Shown here one piece after another: positions 1 through 9,396 of a stretch of DNA of 64,000 bases. A program made the position numbers and the translations under genes. The notes beneath the pieces were generated by a model. The model was not told the origin of the DNA, did no database searches, and saw nothing but the letters and a program-made list of their open reading frames with translations. Origin of the DNA: Bacteroidales bacterium (lineage in GTDB: Bacteria; Bacteroidota; Bacteroidia; Bacteroidales; P3); assembly GCA_017522065.1 (NCBI GenBank), contig JAFXAD010000052.1:24452-88451 (forward strand), in the 5' to 3' direction. The stretch's first letter is position 1. Each line of letters starts with the position of its first letter.

Positions 1-375
1 ACGCGCGTATGCGTCGACAATTCGGGGTATTTTCGACAAGCCGACAATCGTTCCGTTAGGAATATAAGCCACGTGTGCCTTGCCAACAAATGGGACCATG
101 TGGTGTTCACACAACGAATACAGCTCGATATCCTTGACGACAACCATCTGTTTATAATCCTCATGGAACATGGCCGATCTCAGAATCTCTTCCGGATCGA
201 GGTCATATCCGTTTGTAAAGAACAGCATCGCTTTGGCAATGCGTTCGGGCGATTTTAGCAGTCCCTCACGCTGGGGATTCTCACCGAGAAGGCGAATAAT
301 CTCTTTATAATGCGATGCCAGTTCAGATACACATCTCTCGTCGTACTGGTCAATTTTCAGGTAACCTTTATCCAT
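1..375 (-). CDS. folE: GTP cyclohydrolase I FolE (3' end cut by window edge)
   Basis: Read on the minus strand from an ATG at 373-375, the translation begins [16 protein letters not shown] and continues into the highly conserved FolE core, with [20 protein letters not shown] followed by [19 protein letters not shown] before the sequence runs off position 1. FolE converts GTP to 7,8-dihydroneopterin triphosphate, the first step of folate synthesis. The Cys and the two His of CEHH are family zinc-binding and catalytic residues. About 125 N-terminal residues are visible of a protein usually near 190-220, so roughly the last third is missing. The call is safe; only the far end is unknown. Confidence 0.93.
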   Translation of the reverse strand, partial: MDKGYLKIDQYDERCVSELASHYKEIIRLLGENPQREGLLKSPERIAKAMLFFTNGYDLDPEEILRSAMFHEDYKQMVVVKDIELYSLCEHHMVPFVGKAHVAYIPNGTIVGLSKIPRIVDAYAR

Positions 376-450
376 TTTTATATTTAAAATTATATATTAT
401 TTTCTTCTAAATCTTAACGATAGGTCTTAATAAATCTAACAGCCTATTCA

Positions 451-1638
451 TCATTCTATTTCCAGCAAAAGTCCTTTAAGGTACTCTCCCTCCGGGTGAT
501 ATATACTGACCGGGTGATCCATGGCATGCGGAAGTTGACGCACAACGCGAACCTTGCGCCCGGCAAGTGCCGAAGAGGTAAACACCATGGTCTGGAAATC
601 GTCACGACTTACAGCCTGCGAGCAGCTGAACGTGAACAGAAGTCCTCCCTTGCGTATTTTCCCGATAGCTTTCTGATTGATACTGCGATAGCCCTTCAAT
701 CCTTGTTGCAACGAACGGTGGTTTTTGGCAAATGCAGGCGGATCCAGTATTACAAGATCAAACGAATCATCGATAGTGTCTAAATATTTCAGCACATCGG
801 CCACAACACCTTTATGCCTACTGGCCGCACTTTCCTCGCCAAAATTCAAGGCTACATTTCTATTGCACAGGTCGATAGCCTTCTTGGATATGTCAACAGT
901 CTCAACATATTCAGCACCTCCATGAAGAGCGGCGAGCGAGAAGCCTCCAGTATATCCAAAGCAGTTCAGCACACGATGCCCTTCTGCCAGGCTGCCGACC
1001 AGTTGGCGATTTTCACGTTGGTCCACAAAAAAACCCGTCTTTTGTCCCTCGAAAAAGTTTATCCTCAACCTGATACCATTCTCCATCACCTCGCGTTCCT
1101 CGACCTTCTCACCCCACAGATATCCATCATTGCATCCTCCGGGAACAGTGGTACTGCTCTTGTCGAATATGCTTTTAATGCCATAGTTACCCATGAGTTC
1201 CACAAACATTTCCGACAGTTGCGGGAAAATACGATGCATTCCGACACTATGAGCCTGCATAACGAGAGTCCCATTATACCAATCGCATATCAATCCTGGC
1301 AAACTGTCGCCCTCGCCATTGACAACCCTGAACACCGTATTCTCATCGCCTTCAAAGAAGCCCATCCGTTTACGATACTCAATAGCCGACTTCAACAACT
1401 GCTTGAAGTAGTCTGCACCAACATCCTCTTTGTCAAACGACAGTACCTTGCATATAATTGAATCATTCTGATAGTGTCCCGTTGCAAGCCAACGTCCGTC
1501 AGAGGAATAGACATCGACAATATCACCTTCTGCAGGAGCACCGTCAATCCGTTTCACTGCACCCGAAAAAATCCACGGATGCCTACGCATCACGGCCTTG
1601 TCCTTGCCAGCATTCAGTATCAGGCGGGCTCTATTCAT
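451..1638 (-). CDS. rlmI: RlmI-type 23S rRNA cytosine-C5 methyltransferase
   Basis: A 395-residue protein with an N-terminal PUA-type RNA-binding region (NAGKDKAVMRRHPWIFSGAV, about residues 10-30) and a C-terminal Rossmann methyltransferase domain. The SAM-binding stretch VLNCFGYTGGFSLAA lies near residue 225 and the catalytic-loop motif LDPPAFAKN near residue 298, as in RlmI/RlmK-family enzymes that methylate 23S rRNA. Its start codon overlaps the stop of rpe by the ATGA arrangement at 1635-1638, so it is translationally coupled to that gene. The family is clear; the exact rRNA position (C1962 in E. coli) is inferred from homology. Confidence 0.88.
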   Translation of the reverse strand: MNRARLILNAGKDKAVMRRHPWIFSGAVKRIDGAPAEGDIVDVYSSDGRWLATGHYQNDSIICKVLSFDKEDVGADYFKQLLKSAIEYRKRMGFFEGDENTVFRVVNGEGDSLPGLICDWYNGTLVMQAHSVGMHRIFPQLSEMFVELMGNYGIKSIFDKSSTTVPGGCNDGYLWGEKVEEREVMENGIRLRINFFEGQKTGFFVDQRENRQLVGSLAEGHRVLNCFGYTGGFSLAALHGGAEYVETVDISKKAIDLCNRNVALNFGEESAASRHKGVVADVLKYLDTIDDSFDLVILDPPAFAKNHRSLQQGLKGYRSINQKAIGKIRKGGLLFTFSCSQAVSRDDFQTMVFTSSALAGRKVRVVRQLPHAMDHPVSIYHPEGEYLKGLLLEIE

Positions 1639-2279
1639 CGCTTCAAATCAATAATAGTCTGCAAAGGATCCTGTGATTTGAACACCGCGTTGCCGGCGAC
1701 AAGCACGTCGGCTCCCGACGCATACAATTTCGATGCATTGTTCAGGTTCACACCGCCGTCGACCTCGATCAGGCACTCCGGATTCTTTCTCTCGCACAAT
1801 TCTTTGAGTTTGACCACCTTGTCAAACGTGTTTTCTATAAATTTCTGGCCGCCAAATCCCGGATTAACCGACATAAGCAGCACAAGGTCACAGATTTGTA
1901 TCGTGTCTTCGAGAAGAGCGACCGGCGTATGCGGATTCAGCACAACTCCGCACTTCATGCCTGCATCCTTTATGGCGTGCAACGTGCGGTCCAGATGTGT
2001 ACATGCCTCATAATGCACAGTCAATATATCGGCACCAGCCTCCTTGAAATCCGCCACATAGCGTCCGGGATCCATAATCATCAGATGAACATCCAAAGGT
2101 TTACGGGCATGTTTCTTTATATGTTTCACAACTGGTTGTCCGAATGATATATTGGGAACGAAAATCCCGTCCATAACATCTACATGAAGCCAGTCGCATT
2201 CGCTGGCATTCAACATCTCTATATCTCGCTGCAAATTGCCGAAATCTGCCGACAACAACGATGGTGACAATAGTTTCAT
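1635..2279 (-). CDS. rpe: Ribulose-phosphate 3-epimerase
   Basis: A 214-residue TIM-barrel protein interconverting D-ribulose 5-phosphate and D-xylulose 5-phosphate in the pentose phosphate pathway. Typical motifs are visible: LLSPSLLSADFGNL at the start, HVDVMDGIFVPN and VHLMI with metal-binding His/Asp residues, VNPGFGGQKFI, and EVDGGVN near the C-terminus. I chose the internal ATG at 2277-2279 because the homologous region starts there (MKLLSPSLL); a longer frame reaching 2318 adds 13 unconserved residues. The stop overlaps the rlmI-like start by 4 bases, suggesting a two-gene operon. Confidence 0.95.
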   Translation of the reverse strand: MKLLSPSLLSADFGNLQRDIEMLNASECDWLHVDVMDGIFVPNISFGQPVVKHIKKHARKPLDVHLMIMDPGRYVADFKEAGADILTVHYEACTHLDRTLHAIKDAGMKCGVVLNPHTPVALLEDTIQICDLVLLMSVNPGFGGQKFIENTFDKVVKLKELCERKNPECLIEVDGGVNLNNASKLYASGADVLVAGNAVFKSQDPLQTIIDLKR

Positions 2280-2322
2280 ATAGTTAAGATTAAAGTAAAA
2301 GTCTCTCCAAATTATCAATTCA

Positions 2323-3207
2323 CTACATTTTCAACTTCTCAAAATTCCTACCATACACGCCCTGTGTTTTCGAAACAGATATAAACGCATCTTTATCAAT
2401 GCGGTGTATGATATGCATGACATTGGTTTTGTCCGTTTTGTGGGCAAGAATCATGAGCACTTTTATTGACTGGTGGGTATATCCGCCCTCGCCGTCAAGC
2501 AGCGTGACGCCGCGTCCGATTTCCGAAGTGATGGCATCGCCTATCTCCTTGTTCTTTGACGAAAACACAAGAATCTGATACGATTGTTTGTTGCCGTCGA
2601 GCACCATGTCGAGAACGTATGTCATGGTAACCATCACGACATATCCGAATACCACATTTTCAATCTTGTACGACACAAAATACGAACTGCCGATAATGAA
2701 AATGTCAAGATACATGATAACCTTTCCCGGCGAAACATTGTAGAACTTGGACAATATCAATGCTATAATGTCGGTACCACCACTGTTTCCTCCCATCGAG
2801 AATGCAAGACCTATACCACCGCCACACAAAGCTCCTCCTATGATTGCGCACATGAATCCTCCAAACTGGTCCACATCAAAAAGATTCTCCACATGAAGAC
2901 CCTGTTGCCACAATATGAAGAATGCCGACGACATGACGATTCCATAAATCGTGTTCGCTCCAAACTGGGAACCTAAAACCTTGAAACCTATCAATACCAG
3001 AATGGCATTAATGACCAGGTTCATAACACCAATTGGAATATGCAGTCCAACAGCATAATAGAGCACTGACGATATACCGCTGACGCCACCGCCCACAATC
3101 TTTGCCGGAAGCATGAACGCTGACCACGCAAAGGTGTAGGTAGCGATTCCAAACGTAATGATTATGTAAGATAAAATCAGTTTTGATTTGTTTTCAAATA
3201 TATGCAT
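2323..3207 (-). CDS. YitT family membrane protein (DUF161-DUF2179)
   Basis: A 294-residue integral membrane protein. The N-terminal part has five to six hydrophobic segments, including FGIATYTFAWSAFMLPAKIVGG and GGALCGGGIGLAFSMGGNSGGTD, the glycine-rich loop characteristic of the YitT/DUF161 family. The last ~90 residues form a soluble DUF2179-like domain (YQILVFSSKNKEIGDAI through KTQGVYGRNFEKLKM). The family is widespread in Bacteroidota; its substrate is not established, so no transport role is claimed. It lies 43 bases upstream of rpe on the same strand and may be cotranscribed with it. Confidence 0.88.
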   Translation of the reverse strand: MHIFENKSKLILSYIIITFGIATYTFAWSAFMLPAKIVGGGVSGISSVLYYAVGLHIPIGVMNLVINAILVLIGFKVLGSQFGANTIYGIVMSSAFFILWQQGLHVENLFDVDQFGGFMCAIIGGALCGGGIGLAFSMGGNSGGTDIIALILSKFYNVSPGKVIMYLDIFIIGSSYFVSYKIENVVFGYVVMVTMTYVLDMVLDGNKQSYQILVFSSKNKEIGDAITSEIGRGVTLLDGEGGYTHQSIKVLMILAHKTDKTNVMHIIHRIDKDAFISVSKTQGVYGRNFEKLKM

Positions 3208-3260
3208 ATTAATTTGAATATTAAATGTTAGAATTTATTTTTTGTTTTTGTCGACAAGCA

Positions 3261-3929
3261 TCAGGCATAGTTTCTTGCACCGAAAATGGACGAGCCGACC
3301 CTGACGAGCGTGGCACCTTCTTCGATTGCGATTCTGTAGTCGTGACTCATACCCATCGATATCTCGCGGAAGCAGTCCTGCCCCTTGAAATAGTCATTTT
3401 TGAGGAGTGTGAAGATGTTCTTCAAATTAGCGAACTCCGAGCGCACCTTGTCCATGTTGTCAGTATTTGTCGCCATACCCATAACGCCACATATACGGAC
3501 ATTACACATAGACTTGAACTCTTCAGATTCAAGCAGATGGCGTGCCTCATCTATGTCGAGTCCGAATTTTGTCTCCTCGGAAGCAATATGAAACTGCAGC
3601 AGGCAATCAATGACTCTGCCGTTCTTCTTGCCTTCCTTTTCGACAGCCGACAGCAACTGCAGCGAGTCGATACTATGGATCAGACTGACAAACGGAGCAA
3701 TATACTTCACCTTGTTTGTTTGCAAATGGCCAATAAAATGCCATTCGATGTCTGTGGGCAGGACTGCATGTTTGTCACGCATTTCCAGTGCTTTGTTTTC
3801 CCCAAACAGACGTTGTCCGGCATCGTAGGCCTCTTGCAGCATCTCGACAGGCTTGGTCTTCGAAACTGCAATAAGGCGAACGTTCGACGGGACTGTAGAT
3901 AATATTTTAAGGATGTTTTCTTTAACCAT
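3261..3929 (-). CDS. yggS: YggS/PLPBP family pyridoxal-phosphate homeostasis protein
   Basis: A 222-residue single-domain PLP-binding protein. The PLP lysine sits in the N-terminal motif VRLIAVSKTKPVE, and other family signatures are present: LFGENKALEM, IEWHFIGHLQTNK, IHSIDS, and the C-terminal MGMSHDYRIAIEEGATLVRVGSSIFG. Members bind PLP without catalysing a known reaction and help regulate vitamin B6 and amino acid pools. Length matches the family. It is separated from the YitT gene by 53 bases on the same strand and is divergent from topB across a 166-base AT-rich gap. Confidence 0.94.
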   Translation of the reverse strand: MVKENILKILSTVPSNVRLIAVSKTKPVEMLQEAYDAGQRLFGENKALEMRDKHAVLPTDIEWHFIGHLQTNKVKYIAPFVSLIHSIDSLQLLSAVEKEGKKNGRVIDCLLQFHIASEETKFGLDIDEARHLLESEEFKSMCNVRICGVMGMATNTDNMDKVRSEFANLKNIFTLLKNDYFKGQDCFREISMGMSHDYRIAIEEGATLVRVGSSIFGARNYA

Positions 3930-4095
3930 TTTTTTAAATTATAATAAATAATAACGACATCATAAGACATATATTTTTCCAGACACAATTTTTTTTTGAA
4001 ACAAACGTTTTGGGTGATAAAAATTGTAATAAAACCATTTCAGTTTCGTCTGAATCCCTGTAATTCACTACTGCATTAACACACCACCGTATCCA

Positions 4096-6030
4096 ATGAT
4101 TGTCTGCATAGCCGAAAAACCAAGTGTCGCAAAAGAAATAGCCAAAATCCTCGGAGCCAACAGTTCCCACGATGGGTATATGGAAGGCAATGGCTATCAA
4201 GTGACGTGGACTTTCGGCCACCTCTGCACCCTCAAAGAGCCTCACGACTATACCGAGCAATGGAAACCTTGGGCCTTGAGCAGACTACCAATGATCCCTC
4301 AACGATTCGGCATAAAACTCATCGACAACAAGACCTACGAAAAACAGTTCCACACCATTGAGACGCTAATGAAAAACGCCGAGGAAATCGTCAATTGCGG
4401 TGATGCCGGTCAAGAAGGCGAACTGATACAACGATGGGTGATGCAAAAAGCAGGTGCCAAATGTCCTGTCAAACGCCTATGGGTCTCCTCGCTGACAGAA
4501 GAGGCTATACGCGAAGGCTTTAAAAACCTCAAACCGCAAAACGACTATCAATCGCTCTACGAAGCCGGCCTCTGCCGCGCCATTGGCGACTGGCTGCTCG
4601 GCATGAACGCCACAAGGCTCTACACCCTAAAATACCGCACCGAACGCGGGCAGGTGCTCTCCATCGGAAGGGTGCAGACCCCTACCCTCGCCCTCATCGT
4701 CAAACGCCAACTCGAAATACAGAACTTCAAACCGGAACAATACTGGGTTCTGTCGACAATCTATCGCAACACGCTTTTCACCCTGCAAAGCAATGACGAC
4801 GAGGACGCCGAGGAATCGCAAACGAAAAAAAACAGCAAAGGTCGAATAACCAACGAAGCCGAAGGTCAGGCTGCGCTCGACTCAATTCGCAACAACGACT
4901 TCGAAGTGACTTCTATTGCCAAGAAGAACAGCAACGAAGCGCCTCCACGCCTCTTCGACCTGACAAGTCTCCAGGTCGAATGCAACAAGAAATTCAGCTT
5001 CTCCGCCGACGAAACTCTTAAATACATTCAAAGTCTCTACGAAAAGAAACTGACGACCTATCCGCGTGTCGACACCACATTCCTCAGCGACGACATCTAT
5101 CCCAAATGCCCGACCATCCTCAAAGGTCTCGTTCCCTACTCTGCACTCACAGCACCTCTTCTCGGGAAAAAACTACCCAAAAGCAAGAAAGTGTTCGACA
5201 ACAGCAAAGTTACCGACCACCATGCAATTATCCCAACAGGTGTTAACCCCAGCAACGGCGACTTGACCATCAACGAGAAAAGAGTTTTCGACCTTGTGGC
5301 ACGACACTTCATAGCAGTCTTCTATAACGACTGCAAAGTCGCCACGACAACCGTATCCGGAAAGGTTGAATGCAACAGCGAAACATCTTCATCCAAAAAC
5401 AAAAAACTCACATTCAAGGCCACCGGAAAACAGATTACAGAACCCGGATGGCGAGTATGTTTTGGCAAATGGGTTGAAGAGAACGGCAGCTGGCATCAGG
5501 AAAAGAAAGAGAACCACAATTCCAACCCCGACAACGACCCAAACGAAAGTCAGAATGCCGACAACGCACAAGAAGACAACATGCTCCCACCCTTTGAGAA
5601 AGGCGAACATGGCCCGCACAATCCGACACTTGCCGAGAAATGGACAACTCCACCAAAACCATACACCGAAGCAACGCTACTGCGTGCCATGGAGACGGCC
5701 GGACGCTTTGTCGACAACGACGAACTGCGCGACGCCTTGAAGGAGAACGGAATCGGCAGACCTTCTACCAGGGCCGCTATAATTGAAACGTTATTCAAAC
5801 GAGGATACATACAAAAAGTACGCAAATCGCTGAATGCTACCGAGACAGGCATAAAACTAATCGGCATAATCCAGGAAGAGCTGCTGAAAAGTGCCGAACT
5901 CACAGGACAATGGGAGAAAAAACTGCGCGACATCGAAGCTCACCGCTACGACGCTCACCAGTTTATAGATGAATTGAAAATAATGGTATCGCAAATAGTA
6001 CAAGACGTTATGCGCGACAACACAAACTGA
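4096..6030 (+). CDS. topB: DNA topoisomerase III (type IA)
   Basis: A 644-residue type IA topoisomerase that relaxes negative supercoils and decatenates DNA. The Toprim domain opens at the start (MIVCIAEKPSVAKEIAKILG) and has the acidic motif NCGDAGQEGELIQRW near residue 100, a Bacteroidota variant of DxDREGE. The catalytic tyrosine is in TTYPRVDTTFLSDD, near residue 315. A C-terminal helical region (GIGRPSTRAAIIETLFKRGYI) matches the conserved type IA gate motif. Residues about 455-495 form an acidic, Asn-rich linker. It is the only + strand gene in the first 21 kb and ends at a bidirectional terminator. Confidence 0.93.
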   Translation: MIVCIAEKPSVAKEIAKILGANSSHDGYMEGNGYQVTWTFGHLCTLKEPHDYTEQWKPWALSRLPMIPQRFGIKLIDNKTYEKQFHTIETLMKNAEEIVNCGDAGQEGELIQRWVMQKAGAKCPVKRLWVSSLTEEAIREGFKNLKPQNDYQSLYEAGLCRAIGDWLLGMNATRLYTLKYRTERGQVLSIGRVQTPTLALIVKRQLEIQNFKPEQYWVLSTIYRNTLFTLQSNDDEDAEESQTKKNSKGRITNEAEGQAALDSIRNNDFEVTSIAKKNSNEAPPRLFDLTSLQVECNKKFSFSADETLKYIQSLYEKKLTTYPRVDTTFLSDDIYPKCPTILKGLVPYSALTAPLLGKKLPKSKKVFDNSKVTDHHAIIPTGVNPSNGDLTINEKRVFDLVARHFIAVFYNDCKVATTTVSGKVECNSETSSSKNKKLTFKATGKQITEPGWRVCFGKWVEENGSWHQEKKENHNSNPDNDPNESQNADNAQEDNMLPPFEKGEHGPHNPTLAEKWTTPPKPYTEATLLRAMETAGRFVDNDELRDALKENGIGRPSTRAAIIETLFKRGYIQKVRKSLNATETGIKLIGIIQEELLKSAELTGQWEKKLRDIEAHRYDAHQFIDELKIMVSQIVQDVMRDNTN

Positions 6031-6062
6031 AGCAAGCCATATCAAATCGCAAAACAAAAGAC

Positions 6063-6100
6063 AAAAAAAAAAAACGCCACATCTGTGGCGTTATTTTTTT
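6063..6100. terminator. Bidirectional rho-independent terminator between topB and the PepSY-like gene
   Basis: A perfect inverted repeat AACGCCACA...TGTGGCGTT (73-81 and 84-92 after 6000) is flanked by an A-run on the left and a T-run on the right. It therefore serves topB (+) and the convergent gene ending at 6116 (-). Confidence 0.9.
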
Positions 6101-6115
6101 TTCGGTCGGCATCGG

Positions 6116-7183
6116 TTACTGCACGTCTCTCTGGTCGAGAGGCTGAGCAAGCAGACCGGTGAACTTACCAGTGTTGTCAAACTCCATGCGGGTATACTTC
6201 AAAGTATGTCCTTCAGCCTTCTGGCTTACGACGACATAAGTATACGGTTTCGGTTTCTTGCCGTCAGCACCACGATATTTGGCATCATACTCGTACACAA
6301 CCATTTTCTCCACTCTGAACTTCTCACCTTTGAACTTCTCTTTCAAATACTTCATGATTGCACTGGTATAGCGTTCCTTGGCAAGGACCTTTCCTGTCTT
6401 GATCAGTTTCTCTTCGCTCATGCTGTACACAGCTTCGAATCTGTTTTTCTGATTGTTGGCATAATATGCCACACACTCGTCACCAGAACGCTCGTACCAG
6501 TCAGGACCGGCACTAAGACGCGTGGCGGGATAGCGTTTTGCGAAATTGGCTGCAATGGCATCGCTTGGCGTAAATGCCTCAACCTCGGGAACATCCTCAA
6601 CCGGTTTGGGGCGTTTTTTGTTAGACTTCTTAGTCTTCGAAGTCTCTTCGTCAGAGGAGACATCTTCCGGATTGGAATGCGTGTAGTAGTCTTTCTTCAC
6701 CACATCGGGGTCGGGAGCCGTCGAACGCTGCAGTTTTCCACGAGTGTCGAATATCATTTCGCAGTCCGATGCGCCAAGACCCTTCTTTACAATAATCATA
6801 CGATAATAGTTGTCTCCGCTCATCTCTTCGATATATTCCGTCGAGCGGATTCTGTAGCCAGGATAGTTGTTGACGAAATAGGTGTTCATCATTGTCGGGC
6901 ACTCTTCGAGGCTTACAGGGAACGAACTGTATTGCCAGTCGCCATTAGCCGTAAAGAAGCAACGACCTTCTTGGCCATCAGTAACAAAATCAGCAATATA
7001 CTGACCCGGTGCTTGATACCATGTCTTGACTTTATACGACTCGTATGTCTTCTCGAGGGTAAGCAGCACCGACTTGGGGACATCAGTCTCCTTGATCTTG
7101 TTTTGAGCCATAATGCTTAGCGGCAAGCACAACACGCTCAAACAAACAATTAATTTCGAAACGTTGAATCTGTTCATCTTCAT
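6116..7183 (-). CDS. Secreted PepSY-like (beta-lactamase-inhibitor-like fold) protein
   Basis: A 355-residue exported protein with a signal peptide (KLIVCLSVLCLPLSIMAQ). Two repeats of the PepSY-like pattern are visible: DVPKSVLLTLEKTYESYKVKTWY...YIADFVTDGQEG near residues 33-75, and PSDAIAANFAKRYPATRLSAG...ECVAYYANNQ near residues 205-245. A Lys/Ser/Glu-rich linker (SDEETSKTKKSNKKRPK) separates them. Such proteins are common in Bacteroidota periplasms and have no settled function. No neighbour suggests a pathway; it is bounded downstream by the bidirectional terminator shared with topB. Confidence 0.75.
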   Translation of the reverse strand: MKMNRFNVSKLIVCLSVLCLPLSIMAQNKIKETDVPKSVLLTLEKTYESYKVKTWYQAPGQYIADFVTDGQEGRCFFTANGDWQYSSFPVSLEECPTMMNTYFVNNYPGYRIRSTEYIEEMSGDNYYRMIIVKKGLGASDCEMIFDTRGKLQRSTAPDPDVVKKDYYTHSNPEDVSSDEETSKTKKSNKKRPKPVEDVPEVEAFTPSDAIAANFAKRYPATRLSAGPDWYERSGDECVAYYANNQKNRFEAVYSMSEEKLIKTGKVLAKERYTSAIMKYLKEKFKGEKFRVEKMVVYEYDAKYRGADGKKPKPYTYVVVSQKAEGHTLKYTRMEFDNTGKFTGLLAQPLDQRDVQ

Positions 7184-7268
7184 ATCGTTTTTTTTTGTTT
7201 AGTGACCGGATAAGCTTTTTTATTGCACAAATCGGTCTATTTCTTCTGTGACGTACAAATGTCAGACT

Positions 7269-8561
7269 TTATCTGAAAAGGACATCCTTGCGGTCAGGAC
7301 TTACCGAAACAGCCATGATCCGGACACCCGTACGTTCCTCAATGGCACTGAGATACACTCTCAGGTCCTTTGGCAGCTGGTCGTATTCTTTCGATGCAGA
7401 GAGGTTTTGTTTCCAACCCTTGAAAGAGAGCAATGTCGGGTGTATTTCGACTTCGTTGTATTCAAACGGAATCTCGTCGGTTTCCTGACCTCCAATATTG
7501 TAGCTTACACACATCTTCACTTCGTCGAAATCGTCCATAACATCAGGCTTGGTAACGATAAGGTCTGTCACACCATTGAGCATGCATGCATAGCGCAGGG
7601 CGGGTATGTCAATCCATCCGCAGCGGCGTGCACGTCCCGTTGTTGCGCCGAATTCGTGTCCGAGTTCACAAAGCCTACGACCTGTTGCATCGAACAACTC
7701 AGTGGGGAAAGGACCTGCACCGACACGGGTGCAATAAGCCTTCGTAATACCCATTACACGGCCAATCGACGAGGGAGCCACACCCAATCCTGAGCAGACA
7801 CCTGCGGTGATTGTAGATGATGATGTTACGAAAGGATAAGAGCCGAAATCGATGTCGAGCATCGAGCCCTGGGCACCTTCTGCGAGGACCTTCTTACCTT
7901 CCTTCAAACATCTGTTTATGAAATACTCACTATTTATGAGCTTGAATTTGCGCAGCGTCTCCAATGCATCCATCCACCTGACCTCATATTCGTCAAGTGT
8001 CTGGTCACCGATACGGAAAGCGTCGACGTCATACTTCAACATCTTGGCAATCTGCAAATGCTGGAACTTCAGGAGTTGGTATTTCTCACGGAAATCGAAC
8101 TCCAATATATCTCCCACCCTGATGCCTGTGCGGGCAATCTTGTCGGTGTAGGCCGGGCCGATACCCTTGAGCGTGGAACCAATCTTTGCGTTTCCTTTGG
8201 CCTGTTCGTTAGCGGCATCGAGCAGACGATGCGAAGGCAGAATCAGGTGTGCTTTCTTCGAGATATAAAGGTTATCTGTCGGCTCCACACCTTTTTCGCG
8301 CAAAGCGGCAATTTCATCGCTGAAGATTGCCGGTTCTATAAGAACGCCATTGCCGATCACATTAAGTTTCTGCTTGTGGAAGATTCCCGATGGGATTATA
8401 TGCAGGACATGTTTAATACCATTGAATTCAAGTGTATGACCAGCATTGGGACCACCCTGAAAACGGGCTATCACATCATACTGAGGTGTCAGGACATCGA
8501 CAATCTTGCCTTTTCCTTCATCGCCCCATTGCAATCCCAGCAAAACATCTACTTTACTCAT
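7269..8561 (-). CDS. purA: Adenylosuccinate synthetase
   Basis: A 430-residue enzyme that joins IMP and aspartate, using GTP, to give adenylosuccinate in AMP synthesis. The GTP-binding start VLLGLQWGDEGKGKIVDVL is diagnostic, followed by RFQGGPNAGHT and EGAQGSMLDIDFGSYPFVTSS. Length equals the family norm. A minus-strand promoter -7 box lies about 85 bases upstream (8643-8650), so it probably forms its own transcript rather than being read from the unknown gene at 8764. Confidence 0.97.
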   Translation of the reverse strand: MSKVDVLLGLQWGDEGKGKIVDVLTPQYDVIARFQGGPNAGHTLEFNGIKHVLHIIPSGIFHKQKLNVIGNGVLIEPAIFSDEIAALREKGVEPTDNLYISKKAHLILPSHRLLDAANEQAKGNAKIGSTLKGIGPAYTDKIARTGIRVGDILEFDFREKYQLLKFQHLQIAKMLKYDVDAFRIGDQTLDEYEVRWMDALETLRKFKLINSEYFINRCLKEGKKVLAEGAQGSMLDIDFGSYPFVTSSSTITAGVCSGLGVAPSSIGRVMGITKAYCTRVGAGPFPTELFDATGRRLCELGHEFGATTGRARRCGWIDIPALRYACMLNGVTDLIVTKPDVMDDFDEVKMCVSYNIGGQETDEIPFEYNEVEIHPTLLSFKGWKQNLSASKEYDQLPKDLRVYLSAIEERTGVRIMAVSVSPDRKDVLFR

Positions 8562-8642
8562 TTCTGTATTTTTATTTTAACAATTTCAATCATAAATTTT
8601 TAGGCATTACTTACAGACATAGTCCGCATGCCAAAAACATCG

Positions 8643-8650
8643 CAAAAATA
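8643..8650 (-). promoter_or_regulatory. Promoter -7 box for purA
   Basis: On the minus strand this reads TATTTTTG followed by C, matching the Bacteroidota TAnnTTTG box. No clear TTTG -33 box is seen at the usual spacing. It sits 80 bases upstream of the purA ATG. Confidence 0.5.
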
Positions 8651-8763
8651 CAAAAAATAATTGAAATAAAACGATTAAAAATAAGGTTAAACGATGTGTT
8701 TGTTTATTTGATTGATTTATAGAAAACAAATTTCATAAAACAGCACACAATAGTCATTTAGCA

Positions 8764-9375
8764 CTACTTGCTGTCGCGTTTTCTCTTGAACCACTCGACA
8801 AACTCCGGGAAATCATCCATCGGACGGAAACCTTCCTTTGCCGGATTGTCGGGAATGGGACAAGTGTCAAGGTATCCTACCAATGTCGAACAGTCGAACT
8901 CCCCTATCATCGCTTCAAGTGTGACATACACACCAACGAGCTGGTCGTCATCGTCTTTCACTGGATTGGGCAATGCCACCCTCACACCAAGAATATCAGG
9001 TTCCTCCTCACTTTCCAATTGCATGAAATACATTTTCTTTGTTTCAAAATGATACTTGTCGAATGTAACCTTCAAGTCCTTGCCCTTAGGCTGCTTGAAA
9101 GCCACAAATTCCCACCAATCCAAGTCTGGTGCGTTTTCGGTCAGTTCGACAACATACCTGAAAAGGTCCATGTCGCCCTCGGCCGAGAAAGTGAGTGTGC
9201 GGCCCGACGGTGTGGGCTCACCCATCTCGAATGACAAGCCCTCGCAATACTCTTCAAGGTGGCGCTGCATTTCGTCCAAGAGTTGCTGCTGACCTTTTTC
9301 ATCAAGTTCGCCCAGCATAGTCAGTTGTTCGTTGTTGTTGGCAAACCACTGCCAGAATTTTTCGTAATCGTGCAT
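8764..9375 (-). CDS. Conserved-looking acidic cytoplasmic protein, function unknown
   Basis: A 203-residue protein without signal peptide or membrane segment. It is acidic and rich in Trp, Phe and Met (for example EKFWQWFANNNEQ, LDWWEFVAF, FPEFVEWFKRKRDSK). The pattern of alternating polar and hydrophobic residues around DLKVTFDKYHFE and KKMYFMQLESEEE suggests an alpha/beta fold. I do not recognise the family. It sits 21 bases downstream of murB on the same strand and is probably the last gene of the AAA-CYTH, murB transcript. Confidence 0.7.
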   Translation of the reverse strand: MHDYEKFWQWFANNNEQLTMLGELDEKGQQQLLDEMQRHLEEYCEGLSFEMGEPTPSGRTLTFSAEGDMDLFRYVVELTENAPDLDWWEFVAFKQPKGKDLKVTFDKYHFETKKMYFMQLESEEEPDILGVRVALPNPVKDDDDQLVGVYVTLEAMIGEFDCSTLVGYLDTCPIPDNPAKEGFRPMDDFPEFVEWFKRKRDSK

Positions 9376-9396
9376 ACTGATATATAAGGTTTTGTG

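Noticed and set aside
8562-8763. Possible tRNA or small RNA gene in the purA leader gap
   Set aside because: Read for cloverleaf arms and CCA-type ends on both strands; nothing fits, and the DNA is simply AT-rich.
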